Both the position numbers and the translations under genes were made by a program. From Oribacterium sp. UBA6992 (GTDB lineage: Bacteria; Bacillota; Clostridia; Lachnospirales; Lachnospiraceae): a stretch of DNA of 9,894 nt. The notes below the pieces were generated by a model, which saw only the letters and a program-made list of their open reading frames with translations, was not told the DNA's origin and did not search any database. How positions within the stretch are numbered: position 1 is the stretch's first letter; every line of letters starts with the position of its first letter. The stretch is from the NCBI GenBank assembly GCA_002449915.1, contig DJXY01000038.1:1-9894 (forward strand), read 5' to 3'. Positions 1-7,661 of the stretch are shown in pieces.

Positions 1-1486
1 AATCCACACGGATCTTTTTATGATAAAGATCTCCACTAAAATCCAGCACATAGGTCTCGATATCGACCGGATTGCCTTCTGCTATCGTCGGGTTTGTGCC
101 GACATTGGTCATGCCCCGGTAGAGCTTCTGGTCAATCAATACCCGGGTCACATACACCCCATCTGCCGGGAGCGTTTTGCCCTCCGGTGGCAGGATATTG
201 GCTGTTGGAAATCCAAGCGCAGTAGATCCGATCTTTTTTCCGTGCTGTACCACACTGGAAATGGAAAAATATCTGCCGAGAAGTTCATGTGCCCGCTTGA
301 CATTTCCCTTGGTGATTTCTTCTTTGATAAACGTACTGGAGATTTCCCTATAGTCGCCATGCTCATCCAGCACTTGCTTTTTAGGGATCACATGGACTGT
401 ATAACCGTAGGTATCCTGCAGCCTTGTAAGCAGCGCAGCATTTCCCTCGGCTTTATATCCAAAGCTGCAATCCGTGCCTACCACGATGTCAGAAGCATTC
501 ATTGCACGGATCAGTGTAGTCTTAAGGAAATCCTCGGCTGGTACCCGCATGGTCTCCTTGGTCATGGGGAATTCAAAAACGTAGTCGAAGCCATAATTCC
601 GGAGTCTTGTAACATGCTCCTGCTCCGTAGAGATCCCCGGTCGGTTGATTCCTTTTACCACGACATCCGGGTTTTGCGTAAAGGTAAGAACGGCAGTCTT
701 GAGATGTTTTTCCTTTGCAAGGCGGAATACATTTTCAAAAATAACCTGATGCCCGAGATGCCCGCCATCGAACTTACCAAAGGTCAGCACAGTCTTTTCC
801 GGGATATAAATTGCAGGCAGCAAAATTTTATATAGACGGTTCTCCGCTGCCAGTGCTTCTATCTCAGTAATGGTATGACTGTCCCGGACATCAAATTTTC
901 CGACACGAAGACGTTTAAGAGAGGACATCACCGCACCTGTGCCCAGCTTTTCACCTATATCCTTGCAAAGTGTGCGGATATAAGTTCCCTTGGAGCATGT
1001 AACTGTAAATACCGCGCGCGGAAGTGAAACTTCCCTGATCTCAATAGCTTTGATCGTAACCCGGTTTGGCTTACGCTCTACGGTTTTTCCCCTCCGCGCA
1101 AGATCATACAGTTTTTGCCCGTTGATCTTCTTGGCGGAGTACATCGGCGGGATCTGGTCGTATTGCCCTACAAAGGACAGTATTGCCTGCCGGAACGCAT
1201 CCTCCGTTATATTGACAGGTCTTCTTTCCAGCACCGTACCACTGATATCTTCCGTATCGGTGCTAAGTCCCAGCGTAATTTCAGCCTCATAAACCTTTTC
1301 GGAAGCCGTGATGGAATTTACCAGTTTGGTGGCTTTGCCCGCACAGACAATCAGCACACCCTCTGCATCAGGATCCAGCGTCCCCGTATGTCCTATTTTC
1401 TTTTCCTTCAGCACAGAACGCAGCTTTTTGGTGACATCAAAGCTGGTCCAGCCGCGCTCCTTATAAACATTAATAATTCCATCCAT
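1..1486 (-). CDS. truB-ribF: TruB-RibF fusion: tRNA pseudouridine-55 synthase joined to riboflavin kinase/FAD synthetase (3' end off window)
   Basis: One open frame of 495 codons reads from ATG at 1486 to the left edge with no stop. Residues 1-224 are TruB, which makes pseudouridine 55 in the tRNA T loop: MDGIINVYK start, GHTGTLDPDAEG at 32-43 with catalytic Asp38, PPMYSAKKING at 113-123, and CSKGTYIRTL at 164-173. TruB similarity ends at an LLP at 222-224. RibF begins almost at once: GKFDGGHLGH at 237-246 (nucleotidyl-transferase HxGH), VVGTDCSFG at 335-343, SSTFIK at 383-388, then flavokinase motifs GFPTANI at 425-431, PADGVY at 440-445 and IETYVLDF at 476-483. RibF phosphorylates riboflavin to FMN and adenylates it to FAD. 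The TruB C-terminal tail (roughly 75 residues in many homologues) and the usual RibF leader are absent. An estimated 40-60 residues lie beyond the window. The start lies 8 bases after the nrnA stop. I translated this by hand and checked the frame at several points across the junction. Confidence 0.9.
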   Translation of the reverse strand, partial: MDGIINVYKERGWTSFDVTKKLRSVLKEKKIGHTGTLDPDAEGVLIVCAGKATKLVNSITASEKVYEAEITLGLSTDTEDISGTVLERRPVNITEDAFRQAILSFVGQYDQIPPMYSAKKINGQKLYDLARRGKTVERKPNRVTIKAIEIREVSLPRAVFTVTCSKGTYIRTLCKDIGEKLGTGAVMSSLKRLRVGKFDVRDSHTITEIEALAAENRLYKILLPAIYIPEKTVLTFGKFDGGHLGHQVIFENVFRLAKEKHLKTAVLTFTQNPDVVVKGINRPGISTEQEHVTRLRNYGFDYVFEFPMTKETMRVPAEDFLKTTLIRAMNASDIVVGTDCSFGYKAEGNAALLTRLQDTYGYTVHVIPKKQVLDEHGDYREISSTFIKEEITKGNVKRAHELLGRYFSISSVVQHGKKIGSTALGFPTANILPPEGKTLPADGVYVTRVLIDQKLYRGMTNVGTNPTIAEGNPVDIETYVLDFSGDLYHKKIRVD

Positions 1487-1494
1487 CTGTTCCG

Positions 1495-2478
1495 TTACTC
1501 ATCATTTCTGCTTTTAAATCCTGGTGCGTCCAGCTGCTTTGCAATCTCCTGAAGTACATGATCCAGTACGTCCCGGTATCCGCCATGGAGTGAGCATCCG
1601 GCGGCAAGCTTATGACCGCCGCCACCAAAAGCGCCTGCAACGCGGGAGACATCCAACGCATTGTTATTGGAGCGCAGACTTACCTTAAATACCTGGTTGG
1701 AAACCTCATATGCAAATACTGCACAGTCAACGTTTCTCGTTTCCCGCATATTGGTCACAATACTGTCGGTATCCTTGGTTGTGACATGATATTTCTGCAT
1801 ATCGCCTATCGTCACCCAGCCGACAATCGCCCGGTCATTAAGCCGGAGCTCACTATCAAGCATGACCTTAGCCTGAATCTTCTGCTGTGCAAAGGTTTTC
1901 ATGTAGTAGCCATCATCAATGATGAAACCAAAATCGATACCTCTGGACATGAGAAATCCGGCAATCTCCATGGTATGTGGGCTTGTGCAGCTGTATTTAA
2001 AAACACCAGTATCATGCACAATACCGGTATAGAGGCATGTTGCAGCATCCTGATCTATAAAATCATGATCCATAAGATCAAACACCACCTCGCAGGTGCT
2101 CGATGCATCCGGTAAGATGGTACTGTACTGGAAGCTTCCGGCATTGGTCAGATGGTGATCCGCTACATAAGTTTCTTTTGCATGCTCCATAAGAATTGCG
2201 AAATCACCGAGTCTGTCCTTCCCGGCGCAGTCACAGACGATCGCAAGATCATATTTTCTGTCGGACGGCACATGCACGATCCCGGAGAAGCCCGGCAGAT
2301 ACTGAAACTTGCTGCTTGCCTCCTGGAGATATACCGTGACCTTTTTATCCGGAAAGCGGTTCCGGATATACTGTCTCGTGCCCAGCGTCGAGCCGAGACA
2401 GTCTCCATCCGGATTGGTGTGTCCAAGTATGCAGATACTGTCCGCTTCCCGGATCAGTCGATTAAAATCCTCTTTCAT
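1495..2478 (-). CDS. nrnA: DHH/DHHA1 phosphoesterase, NrnA-type nanoRNase / pAp phosphatase
   Basis: A 327-residue cytosolic DHH-family phosphoesterase of normal length. Metal-binding motifs appear in order: GHTNPDGDCLGS at 19-30 (His20, Asp24, Asp26), VCDCAG at 81-86 (Asp83), ADHHLTN at 106-112, and GIVHDTGVF at 152-160 (Asp156). The C-terminal DHHA1 substrate-binding domain carries GGGGHKLAAG at 285-294. In Bacillus, NrnA degrades 2-5 nt RNA and dephosphorylates 3'-phosphoadenosine 5'-phosphate; the same activity here is inferred from family and from its position between rbfA and truB, common in Clostridia. The ATG at 2478 follows an AGGAG at 2491-2495 that overlaps the end of rbfA; the 12-base spacer is somewhat long. 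The gap after the rbfA stop is 9 bases, so co-translation is likely. A closely related member with c-di-AMP or pApA preference cannot be excluded by sequence alone. Confidence 0.93.
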   Translation of the reverse strand: MKEDFNRLIREADSICILGHTNPDGDCLGSTLGTRQYIRNRFPDKKVTVYLQEASSKFQYLPGFSGIVHVPSDRKYDLAIVCDCAGKDRLGDFAILMEHAKETYVADHHLTNAGSFQYSTILPDASSTCEVVFDLMDHDFIDQDAATCLYTGIVHDTGVFKYSCTSPHTMEIAGFLMSRGIDFGFIIDDGYYMKTFAQQKIQAKVMLDSELRLNDRAIVGWVTIGDMQKYHVTTKDTDSIVTNMRETRNVDCAVFAYEVSNQVFKVSLRSNNNALDVSRVAGAFGGGGHKLAAGCSLHGGYRDVLDHVLQEIAKQLDAPGFKSRNDE

Positions 2479-2487
2479 ATAAGCTGA

Positions 2488-2940
2488 TTACTCCTGAGTT
2501 TCTGTGCCGGAAACATTAGCAGCATCAGAAGTCTCCGAAACATCCATGCCCTCCAAAGATGCCTCATCCTCAGAATGATGCTTTGCGTCCTCCTCCTGAA
2601 CCTTCCGGATCAGCGCATCCATACGGGCGCCATATTCAATGGAATGGTCCGGGATAAACTGAAGCTCCGGAGTATGACGGAGATTTACGGTCTGCGCCAG
2701 CTCCCGTCTTAAAAATCCGGAAGCGGCCTTCAACCCCTCGATTGTTCTGGCAAGGGCTTCCTCTCCGCCAAGCGCGGAGACATAAACCTTGCAGTACTGG
2801 AGATCCGGAGTAACATCGACGCCGGTCACATCTGTCATTGGGGAGACCCGGGGATCCTTGATTTCATCCCGGATCAGCACGGACAATGCACGCTTGACGT
2901 CCTCATTCCGTCTCTCATATTTATAATTCTTTCTTTTCAA
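2488..2940 (-). CDS. rbfA: 30S ribosome-binding factor RbfA, TTG start, acidic tail
   Basis: RbfA is a KH-fold factor that binds immature 30S subunits near the 16S rRNA 5' helix and helps late maturation, including cold adaptation. The family core is visible: basic N-terminus, EIKDPRVSPMTDVTGVDVTP at 26-45 (conserved DPR at 29-31), CKVYVS at 50-55, RRELA at 78-82, then LRHTPELQFIPD. The family is usually about 115-130 residues; this one is 150 because of a Glu/Asp/Ser-rich tail of about 35 residues with no RbfA counterpart. The start is TTG at 2940: no ATG or GTG fits before the core, and GAGG at 2948-2951 lies 7 bases upstream inside the end of infB. The gene follows the infB TAA by one codon (CCA) in the same frame, so stop-codon read-through would give an IF2-RbfA fusion. 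Translational coupling to infB is very likely. Confidence 0.95.
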   Translation of the reverse strand: MKRKNYKYERRNEDVKRALSVLIRDEIKDPRVSPMTDVTGVDVTPDLQYCKVYVSALGGEEALARTIEGLKAASGFLRRELAQTVNLRHTPELQFIPDHSIEYGARMDALIRKVQEEDAKHHSEDEASLEGMDVSETSDAANVSGTETQE

Positions 2941-2943
2941 TGG

Positions 2944-5856
2944 TTAACCTCTTTTTACCTCTTCCATGATGTAGCACTCGATCATATCATCTACCTGCAC
3001 ATCTGAGAAGTTTTCAAATACAAGACCACATTCATAACCGGTCTTGACTTCCTTAACGTCATCCTTGAAACGCTTGACAGAAGCGATCTCACCATCAAAG
3101 ATCTGATCCTTGCCGCGGGTAATTCTTGCCTTGGCGCCTCTCTGTACCATACCATCCAGCACATAGGAGCCTGCAATATTACCAACGCCGGAGGACTTAA
3201 ATACCTGACGGATCACGGCATGACCGATGACCTTCTCCTCATATACAGGAGCCAGCATACCCTTCATCGCATCCTCAATATCTTCAATTGCCTTGTAAAT
3301 GATGTTGTAAAGACGGATGTCCACATGCTCTCTCTCGGCAATTTCCTTGGCAGTAGCGTCCGGCTTTACATCAAATCCGATCACAATCGCATTGGACGCG
3401 CTTGCCAGTACAACATCGGACTCATTGATGGCACCAACACCGGCATGGATAACCTTGACCTGTACCTCATCATTTTTGATCTTCTCGAGACTATCCTTGA
3501 CAGCTTCCACAGATCCCTGTACATCTGCCTTGACCACAATCGGCAGCTCCTTGACCTCGCCCGCCTTGATCTGATCAAACAGTGCCTCCAGAGATACCTT
3601 CTTTCTGGATGCCTCAATCATCTTCTGCTTGTTTTCTGTTACAAAGGCTGCAGCATAAGCCTTGGCTTCCTTCTCGCTGTCCTTTACCTGGAAAATCTCT
3701 CCGGCATTTGGTACCGCATTTAATCCGAGGATCTCACACGGCTGCGACGGCAGTGCCTTTTTGATACGTCTGCCCTTATCATCCGTCATAGCACGGACCT
3801 TACCATAGGCAGAGCCGACAGCTACAACGTCACCCTGGTGAAGGGTACCCTTCTGTACCAGAAGTCTGGCAACCGATCCGCGGCCCTTATCCAGCTCCGC
3901 CTCAATGACAACGCCATAGGCGGCACGATTCGGATTTGCCTTAAGCTCCATGACATCCGCCTCAAGGACAATGTTCTCAAGGAGGTTATCCAGTCCCTCA
4001 CCGGTCTTTGCGGAAACAGGACAGCAGATCACATCTCCGCCGTAATCCTCCGGAACCAGATCATACTGCATGAGTTCCTGCTTTACGCGCTCCGGATTGG
4101 CAGCCGGCTTATCAATCTTGTTGATTGCAACAATGATCGGCGTGTTAGCAGCCTTGGCATGGTTGATTGCCTCTACGGTCTGCGGCATTACGCCATCGTC
4201 CGCAGCCACAACCAGTACGGCGATATCCGTCGACTGTGCGCCACGCATACGCATTGCGGTGAATGCTTCATGACCTGGTGTATCAAGGAAGGTGATAACT
4301 CGGTCTTCATCATTTACATTGACCTTTACCTGATATGCACCGATGGACTGCGTAATACCACCTGCCTCACGACTGGTAACATTGGTGTTACGGATCGCAT
4401 CGAGAATTGAGGTTTTACCATGATCAACATGTCCCATTACGCAGACAACCGGCGGACGCTTTACAAGATCCTTAGGATCATCCTCGATATCATCCTTGAC
4501 AAGGTCTGCGATGACATCGACCTTTTCTTCCTTCTCGCAGAGAATATCATAATCCACCGCGATATTTTCCGCTTCCTCATAGGACAGTTCTGTATTAATG
4601 GTCACCATCTGCCCCTGCATAAAGAGCTTCTTGATGATATCGGCAGCCTTCATCTTCATCTTATCAGCAAGCTCCTGGATCGTGATTACCTCCGGGATGG
4701 TAATTGCCTTGATTTCCTCTACCTCCGGCTTCTTGACTACTTCAGGCTTGATAAATGCGCCCTTGCCGGTTTTCTTTGGTCTGTGCAGCTGCTCATCTCT
4801 CTCGTAGGACTGCTCCGCAGAGTACTTGTTCTGCTTACGGTTATTGCGATTTCTCTGAGAAATACTTGCCTTCTCATTATCAAAGTTCTTGCTGCCGTAG
4901 GTCTTTTTCTGCGGCTTTGTGGCATCATGCCTGGTACGGGTATTTTTGGTATCCATAAGGCTCTCTGCCGCTGCCGGTGCCTCCGTCCTTCTTGCAGGTC
5001 TTGTGCCGGCAGCATCTCTCCTGCCAAAGCCCTGCCCGGATCTTCCGTTACGGTCTCCGCTTCCATCCTTATTGAATGCAGGACGTGAGCCGGTTCTATC
5101 CGTACGTCCCCCATTTCGGTCTCCGCGGTTTCCTGATGCATTGCGGCGATCCTGATAGCCGGTTCTGCCGCCACGTCCGCTGTTATCTGCTCTCTGACCT
5201 CTCTCCTCGGCACGCTTTGCGGCGATTCTTCTTGCCGTAGCTTCGATGGCCTGTGCCTGACGGATCGCTGCGAGCGTCGGATCCTCTACAGGCTTTGGTG
5301 CTTCCTTTGCCTTTGGCGCTTCTGTAGTCATTGGCGCTTCTGTAGTCTTTGACATTTCCTGCTGCTTTGCTTCTTCTTTTGGCTTCACTGCTTCCGCAGG
5401 AGCCTCTGCTTTGACAGCCGGAGCAGGAGCTGCTTCCTTGGCAGCCGTTTCCTTAGCAGTTGATACTTCTGTTGATACCGGAGCGGCCTTTTGCTCTACC
5501 TTACGGGATTCTGTCTCACGCGCTTCCTGCTCGCGGTCAGCAGACTCCTTAAGTTTTCTGGCTTCCTCCTGACGCTGCCTTTCGTTCAGCTCCTTTAACG
5601 GAGTGACCCTGGCGGTTCCCGGCGGCAATGGTCTACCATTAGGAGAGCCCGCCCTTGTGCCAGCCTTATCCGCTTTTGACTCCCTGGTATCCTTAACTTT
5701 AGAGAGAAATTTACTTCCGAGCGGATGATTCTTATGATTTACAGAATTTTGCGAATGAAATACAACAGCAAGCTTCTTTTTCTTAGGTGTACCACCGGCT
5801 TCCTTAGATTTGTTTGCATCCTTGCTGTTCATTCCGTTCTCTTTATCATTCAACAT
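2944..5856 (-). CDS. infB: Translation initiation factor IF-2
   Basis: IF2 is the GTPase that brings fMet-tRNA to the 30S subunit and promotes subunit joining. With the ATG at 5856 it is 970 residues, long for the family. The N-terminal 384 residues are low complexity: a Lys-rich start with [11 protein letters not shown], an Ala/Glu/Lys stretch with TTEAP repeats, then an Arg/Gly/Asn/Asp-rich segment. An IF2_N domain follows at about 385-437 ([16 protein letters not shown]). The GTPase has G1 GHVDHGKT at 475-482, G3 DTPGHEAF at 525-532 and G4 NKID at 579-582, then domains II-IV ending in [12 protein letters not shown] at 5862 is also in frame, but GGAGGT at 5864-5869 almost touches it and is 7 bases from ATG 5856, so the ATG is chosen. 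It overlaps the ylxQ end by 11 bases. The next in-frame ATG at 5832 is less well placed. Confidence 0.98.
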   Translation of the reverse strand: MLNDKENGMNSKDANKSKEAGGTPKKKKLAVVFHSQNSVNHKNHPLGSKFLSKVKDTRESKADKAGTRAGSPNGRPLPPGTARVTPLKELNERQRQEEARKLKESADREQEARETESRKVEQKAAPVSTEVSTAKETAAKEAAPAPAVKAEAPAEAVKPKEEAKQQEMSKTTEAPMTTEAPKAKEAPKPVEDPTLAAIRQAQAIEATARRIAAKRAEERGQRADNSGRGGRTGYQDRRNASGNRGDRNGGRTDRTGSRPAFNKDGSGDRNGRSGQGFGRRDAAGTRPARRTEAPAAAESLMDTKNTRTRHDATKPQKKTYGSKNFDNEKASISQRNRNNRKQNKYSAEQSYERDEQLHRPKKTGKGAFIKPEVVKKPEVEEIKAITIPEVITIQELADKMKMKAADIIKKLFMQGQMVTINTELSYEEAENIAVDYDILCEKEEKVDVIADLVKDDIEDDPKDLVKRPPVVCVMGHVDHGKTSILDAIRNTNVTSREAGGITQSIGAYQVKVNVNDEDRVITFLDTPGHEAFTAMRMRGAQSTDIAVLVVAADDGVMPQTVEAINHAKAANTPIIVAINKIDKPAANPERVKQELMQYDLVPEDYGGDVICCPVSAKTGEGLDNLLENIVLEADVMELKANPNRAAYGVVIEAELDKGRGSVARLLVQKGTLHQGDVVAVGSAYGKVRAMTDDKGRRIKKALPSQPCEILGLNAVPNAGEIFQVKDSEKEAKAYAAAFVTENKQKMIEASRKKVSLEALFDQIKAGEVKELPIVVKADVQGSVEAVKDSLEKIKNDEVQVKVIHAGVGAINESDVVLASASNAIVIGFDVKPDATAKEIAEREHVDIRLYNIIYKAIEDIEDAMKGMLAPVYEEKVIGHAVIRQVFKSSGVGNIAGSYVLDGMVQRGAKARITRGKDQIFDGEIASVKRFKDDVKEVKTGYECGLVFENFSDVQVDDMIECYIMEEVKRG
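2948..2951 (-). promoter_or_regulatory. rbfA ribosome binding site (supports the TTG start)
   Basis: GAGG within the last infB codons, 7 bases before TTG at 2940. Together with the absence of any upstream ATG or GTG after the infB stop, it fixes TTG as the rbfA start. Confidence 0.7.
5313..5348 (-). repeat. 18-bp tandem duplication inside infB
   Basis: Two adjacent 18-base units (plus strand ttggcgcttctgtagtca, second copy differing only at the last base) encode [12 protein letters not shown] in the disordered IF2 N-terminal region. A more diverged copy (KAKEAPK) follows. This looks like recent slippage in a low-complexity coding tract; the unit is a multiple of three, so the frame is kept. 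Confidence 0.85.
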
Positions 5857-6166
5857 TCGCACTACCTCCGTTTAAATATTTTTTCATCTGCTCAGCAAAT
5901 CCTTCATCCTCAATACTTAAGGACGATCTCTCCGAGCGACCCGCTGCATGTCCGAGCTCTGCCATGGTTCCATACTCCGCATAAGTGATATGACGGAACG
6001 CACACATATCTCGAAATTTTTTTCTGGTGTTTTCCGAGGCATCCCCCGAGACGATCACCAGCTTTGATTTGCCTTCTTTAACGGACTTCTCTACAGCGAA
6101 TTCACCGCTTCGGAGCTTTCCTGCTCTCTGCGAAAGTCCGATCAATCCTATCATTTTACTGATCAA
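5846..6166 (-). CDS. ylxQ: L7Ae-family RNA-binding protein YlxQ
   Basis: A small L7Ae/L30e-fold protein whose relatives bind kink-turn RNA; the cellular role of YlxQ is poorly defined. Core motifs are visible: [19 protein letters not shown] near the N-terminus, then [20 protein letters not shown], then [10 protein letters not shown], and a C-terminal [13 protein letters not shown]. Length is 106 residues from TTG 6166 or 102 from ATG 6154. The TTG overlaps ylxR by 11 bases and has AAGGAGGAG at 6177-6185 about 10 bases upstream; the ATG lies just after the ylxR stop but is 22 bases from that site. I therefore favour TTG, without certainty, because both give family-like N-termini. It sits between ylxR and infB, as in Bacillus. 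Confidence 0.92.
   Translation of the reverse strand: MISKMIGLIGLSQRAGKLRSGEFAVEKSVKEGKSKLVIVSGDASENTRKKFRDMCAFRHITYAEYGTMAELGHAAGRSERSSLSIEDEGFAEQMKKYLNGGSANVE
5864..5869 (-). promoter_or_regulatory. infB ribosome binding site
   Basis: GGAGGT inside the 3' end of ylxQ, 7 bases before ATG 5856. This spacing selects the ATG at 5856 over the in-frame GTG at 5862 as the infB start. Confidence 0.8.
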
Positions 6167-6422
6167 GCTGCTTAAACTCCTCCTTGAGCTTCAGGATGAC
6201 ATCTTCAGAAATTTCTTCTTTTAAAGAACGCTGGAGTGCCTTTCTTTTTAGCGCCTTATCCAGACAGGCAGCATCCCTGCAGACATATGCGCCTCTCCCG
6301 TTCATCCTGCCGGTGAGGTCCAGCTGAAGCGTGCCCTCCGGTGTCCGGACGATCCGGACGAGCTCCTTTTTATCCTTTTTCATTCCACAGCCGATACAGG
6401 TTCTCTGTGGTATTTTTTTCAT
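6156..6422 (-). CDS. ylxR: YlxR family (DUF448) nucleic-acid-binding protein
   Basis: An 88-residue YlxR/DUF448 protein, always small and usually found between nusA and ylxQ or infB. Seen directly: RTCIGCGMKKDKKELVRIVR at 7-26 with the Cys9-x2-Cys12 pair, DLTGRMNGRGAYVC at 35-48 with the family GRGAYVC signature, a further Cys, and a basic tail KALKRKALQRSL. The basic pocket suggests RNA or DNA binding. Work on homologues has linked YlxR to transcriptional regulation and to RNase P; which applies here cannot be told from sequence. ATG 6422 has AGAGG at 6432-6436 inside the nusA end, 9 bases upstream. The gap after the nusA stop is 4 bases and the gene probably overlaps ylxQ. Confidence 0.95.
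   Translation of the reverse strand: MKKIPQRTCIGCGMKKDKKELVRIVRTPEGTLQLDLTGRMNGRGAYVCRDAACLDKALKRKALQRSLKEEISEDVILKLKEEFKQLDQ
6177..6185 (-). promoter_or_regulatory. Likely ylxQ ribosome binding site
   Basis: AAGGAGGAG inside the end of ylxR. It is about 10 bases from TTG 6166 and 22 bases from ATG 6154, so it favours the TTG start. The same bases encode a KEE stretch of YlxR, so selection on the protein could also explain them. Confidence 0.5.
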
Positions 6423-6426
6423 AAAT

Positions 6427-7599
6427 TTATGCCTCTGTATCTTCCGTATCCTCTACTGAGCCGTTTTCCTCGGTATCCTCATACTCCTCGTCGGAAGCAT
6501 CCTCGGTATCATCTTCCGCATCATCACCGTTATAATCGATGCCCATCTCATCAAAGATACCCTGCTCCTGCGCCTGTGCCTCGGACTTGATATCAATCTT
6601 GTAGCCTGTGAGCTTAGCTGCAAGGCGTGCATTCTGACCTTCCTTACCAATAGCAAGAGAGAGCTGGGAATCCGGTACAATGACCATGGCATCCTTGTTA
6701 TCCTGATCGGCAATGACCGCAATGACCTTTGCCGGGGAAAGCGCATTTTCAATCAGGTATGCCGGATTTTCGTCGTAGCTGATGATATCGATTTTTTCAC
6801 CCTTCAGCTCGTCCACAACTGCATTAACACGGCTTCCGTTAAGACCGACACACGCACCTACCGGATCTACATCAGGGTCGTTGGACATCACTGCCATCTT
6901 GGTTCTGGAACCGGCTTCACGAGCAATTGCTTTGATTTCCACGATGCCATCTCTGATCTCGGAAACTTCTTCCTCAAAAAGGCGTTTTACCAGCTCCGGG
7001 TGTGTCCTTGACAGCATGACTCTTGGCCCACGGGGATTGTCCTTGACCTCTACCACATATACCTTGACACGGTCATTCGGCTCGAGTTTCTCGCCCTTGA
7101 TCTGCTCATTTTCGGAAAGATATCCGTCAACCTTGCCCAGATTGATGATAATGGATCTGCCATTATCTCTGTCCACGGTGCCGGTAATTACTTCCTTCTC
7201 AAGTGAATAATACTCGTTGTACAGCATTCGCCGCTCTTCCTCACGGATCTTCTGTACAATGACGCCTTTGGCGTTCTGCGTTGCGATTCTGCCGAAACTC
7301 TTGGAGTCAATGGGTACATGGACGATGTTTCCAAGCTCACTGGACGGATCCATCATTCTGGCGTCGGCAAGGGTGATTTCCGTGGTCGGATTGCTGACCT
7401 TTTCCACAACAGTTTTATCGGCAATCACAGAAAATTGACAGGTTTCCGGATCCACATTGACCTTGATGTTATCGGATGGTCCGAAATGATTTCTGCACGC
7501 AGTCTGAAGGGATACCTGTATTGCTTCGATCAACGCCTGCTTCGGAATACCTTTTTCCTTTTCCAGCTGTTCCAGTGCGTCCTGCAGTTCTGTATTCAT
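6427..7599 (-). CDS. nusA: Transcription termination/antitermination factor NusA
   Basis: NusA binds RNA polymerase and nascent RNA and controls pausing, intrinsic termination and antitermination. Its 390 residues show the Gram-positive layout: an N-terminal RNA polymerase-binding domain (about 1-125, LEQLEKEKGIPKQALIEAIQ), an S1 domain (about 134-200, with SRTHPELVKRLFE just after), KH1 (DVDPVGACVGLNGSRV) and KH2 (DSQLSLAIGKEGQNARLAAK). It lacks the C-terminal acidic repeats of the E. coli protein, as expected. Instead it ends in about 40 residues almost entirely of Asp, Glu, Ser, Thr and Asn. ATG 7599 is well supported by AAGGAG at 7606-7611 with a 6-base spacer. The gap from rimP is 62 bases and includes a small hairpin. 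NusA autoregulates this operon in E. coli; the rimP leader hairpin is a place where something similar could act. Confidence 0.98.
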   Translation of the reverse strand: MNTELQDALEQLEKEKGIPKQALIEAIQVSLQTACRNHFGPSDNIKVNVDPETCQFSVIADKTVVEKVSNPTTEITLADARMMDPSSELGNIVHVPIDSKSFGRIATQNAKGVIVQKIREEERRMLYNEYYSLEKEVITGTVDRDNGRSIIINLGKVDGYLSENEQIKGEKLEPNDRVKVYVVEVKDNPRGPRVMLSRTHPELVKRLFEEEVSEIRDGIVEIKAIAREAGSRTKMAVMSNDPDVDPVGACVGLNGSRVNAVVDELKGEKIDIISYDENPAYLIENALSPAKVIAVIADQDNKDAMVIVPDSQLSLAIGKEGQNARLAAKLTGYKIDIKSEAQAQEQGIFDEMGIDYNGDDAEDDTEDASDEEYEDTEENGSVEDTEDTEA

Positions 7600-7618
7600 G
7601 TTTTTCTCCTTCTTATAA

Positions 7619-7635
7619 CAGGAGCTTAGCTCCCG
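7619..7635 (-). other. Small hairpin between rimP and nusA
   Basis: A 7-bp stem (CGGGAGC / GCTCCTG, one G-U pair in RNA) with a TAA loop, ending 7 bases before the nusA Shine-Dalgarno. It lacks a U run, so it is not a terminator. It might be an mRNA processing or stability element. Confidence 0.4.
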
Positions 7636-7643
7636 GTATCTTT

Positions 7644-7649
7644 ATTATA
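7644..7649 (-). promoter_or_regulatory. Isolated TATAAT, possible internal promoter before nusA
   Basis: A perfect TATAAT -10 sequence lies in the rimP-nusA gap. No -35 box is seen 16-18 bases upstream and there is no TGn extension, so this is weak. It could be a secondary nusA start site or chance in AT-rich spacer. Confidence 0.2.
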
Positions 7650-7661
7650 GTATGAAAAAGC

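Noticed and set aside
20..835. Long plus-strand open frame (271 codons) opposite the RibF part of the fusion
   Set aside because: It is antisense to a frame with clear RibF motifs, and its product has no recognisable domain and a composition typical of shadow frames.
770..850. A simple frameshift or missed stop separating truB and ribF
   Set aside because: The frame is continuous through the junction, and both flanking protein segments are missing in all frames, so no base change would restore two complete genes.
4420..5088. Plus-strand open frame of 222 codons opposite infB, and an alternative minus-strand frame at 4737-5213
   Set aside because: Both overlap the infB frame. Long shadow frames are expected from biased codon use and low-complexity Arg/Gly-rich coding sequence.
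5857..5862. GTG at 5862 as the infB start
   Set aside because: The Shine-Dalgarno GGAGGT ends one base before it, too close; ATG 5856 has ideal spacing.
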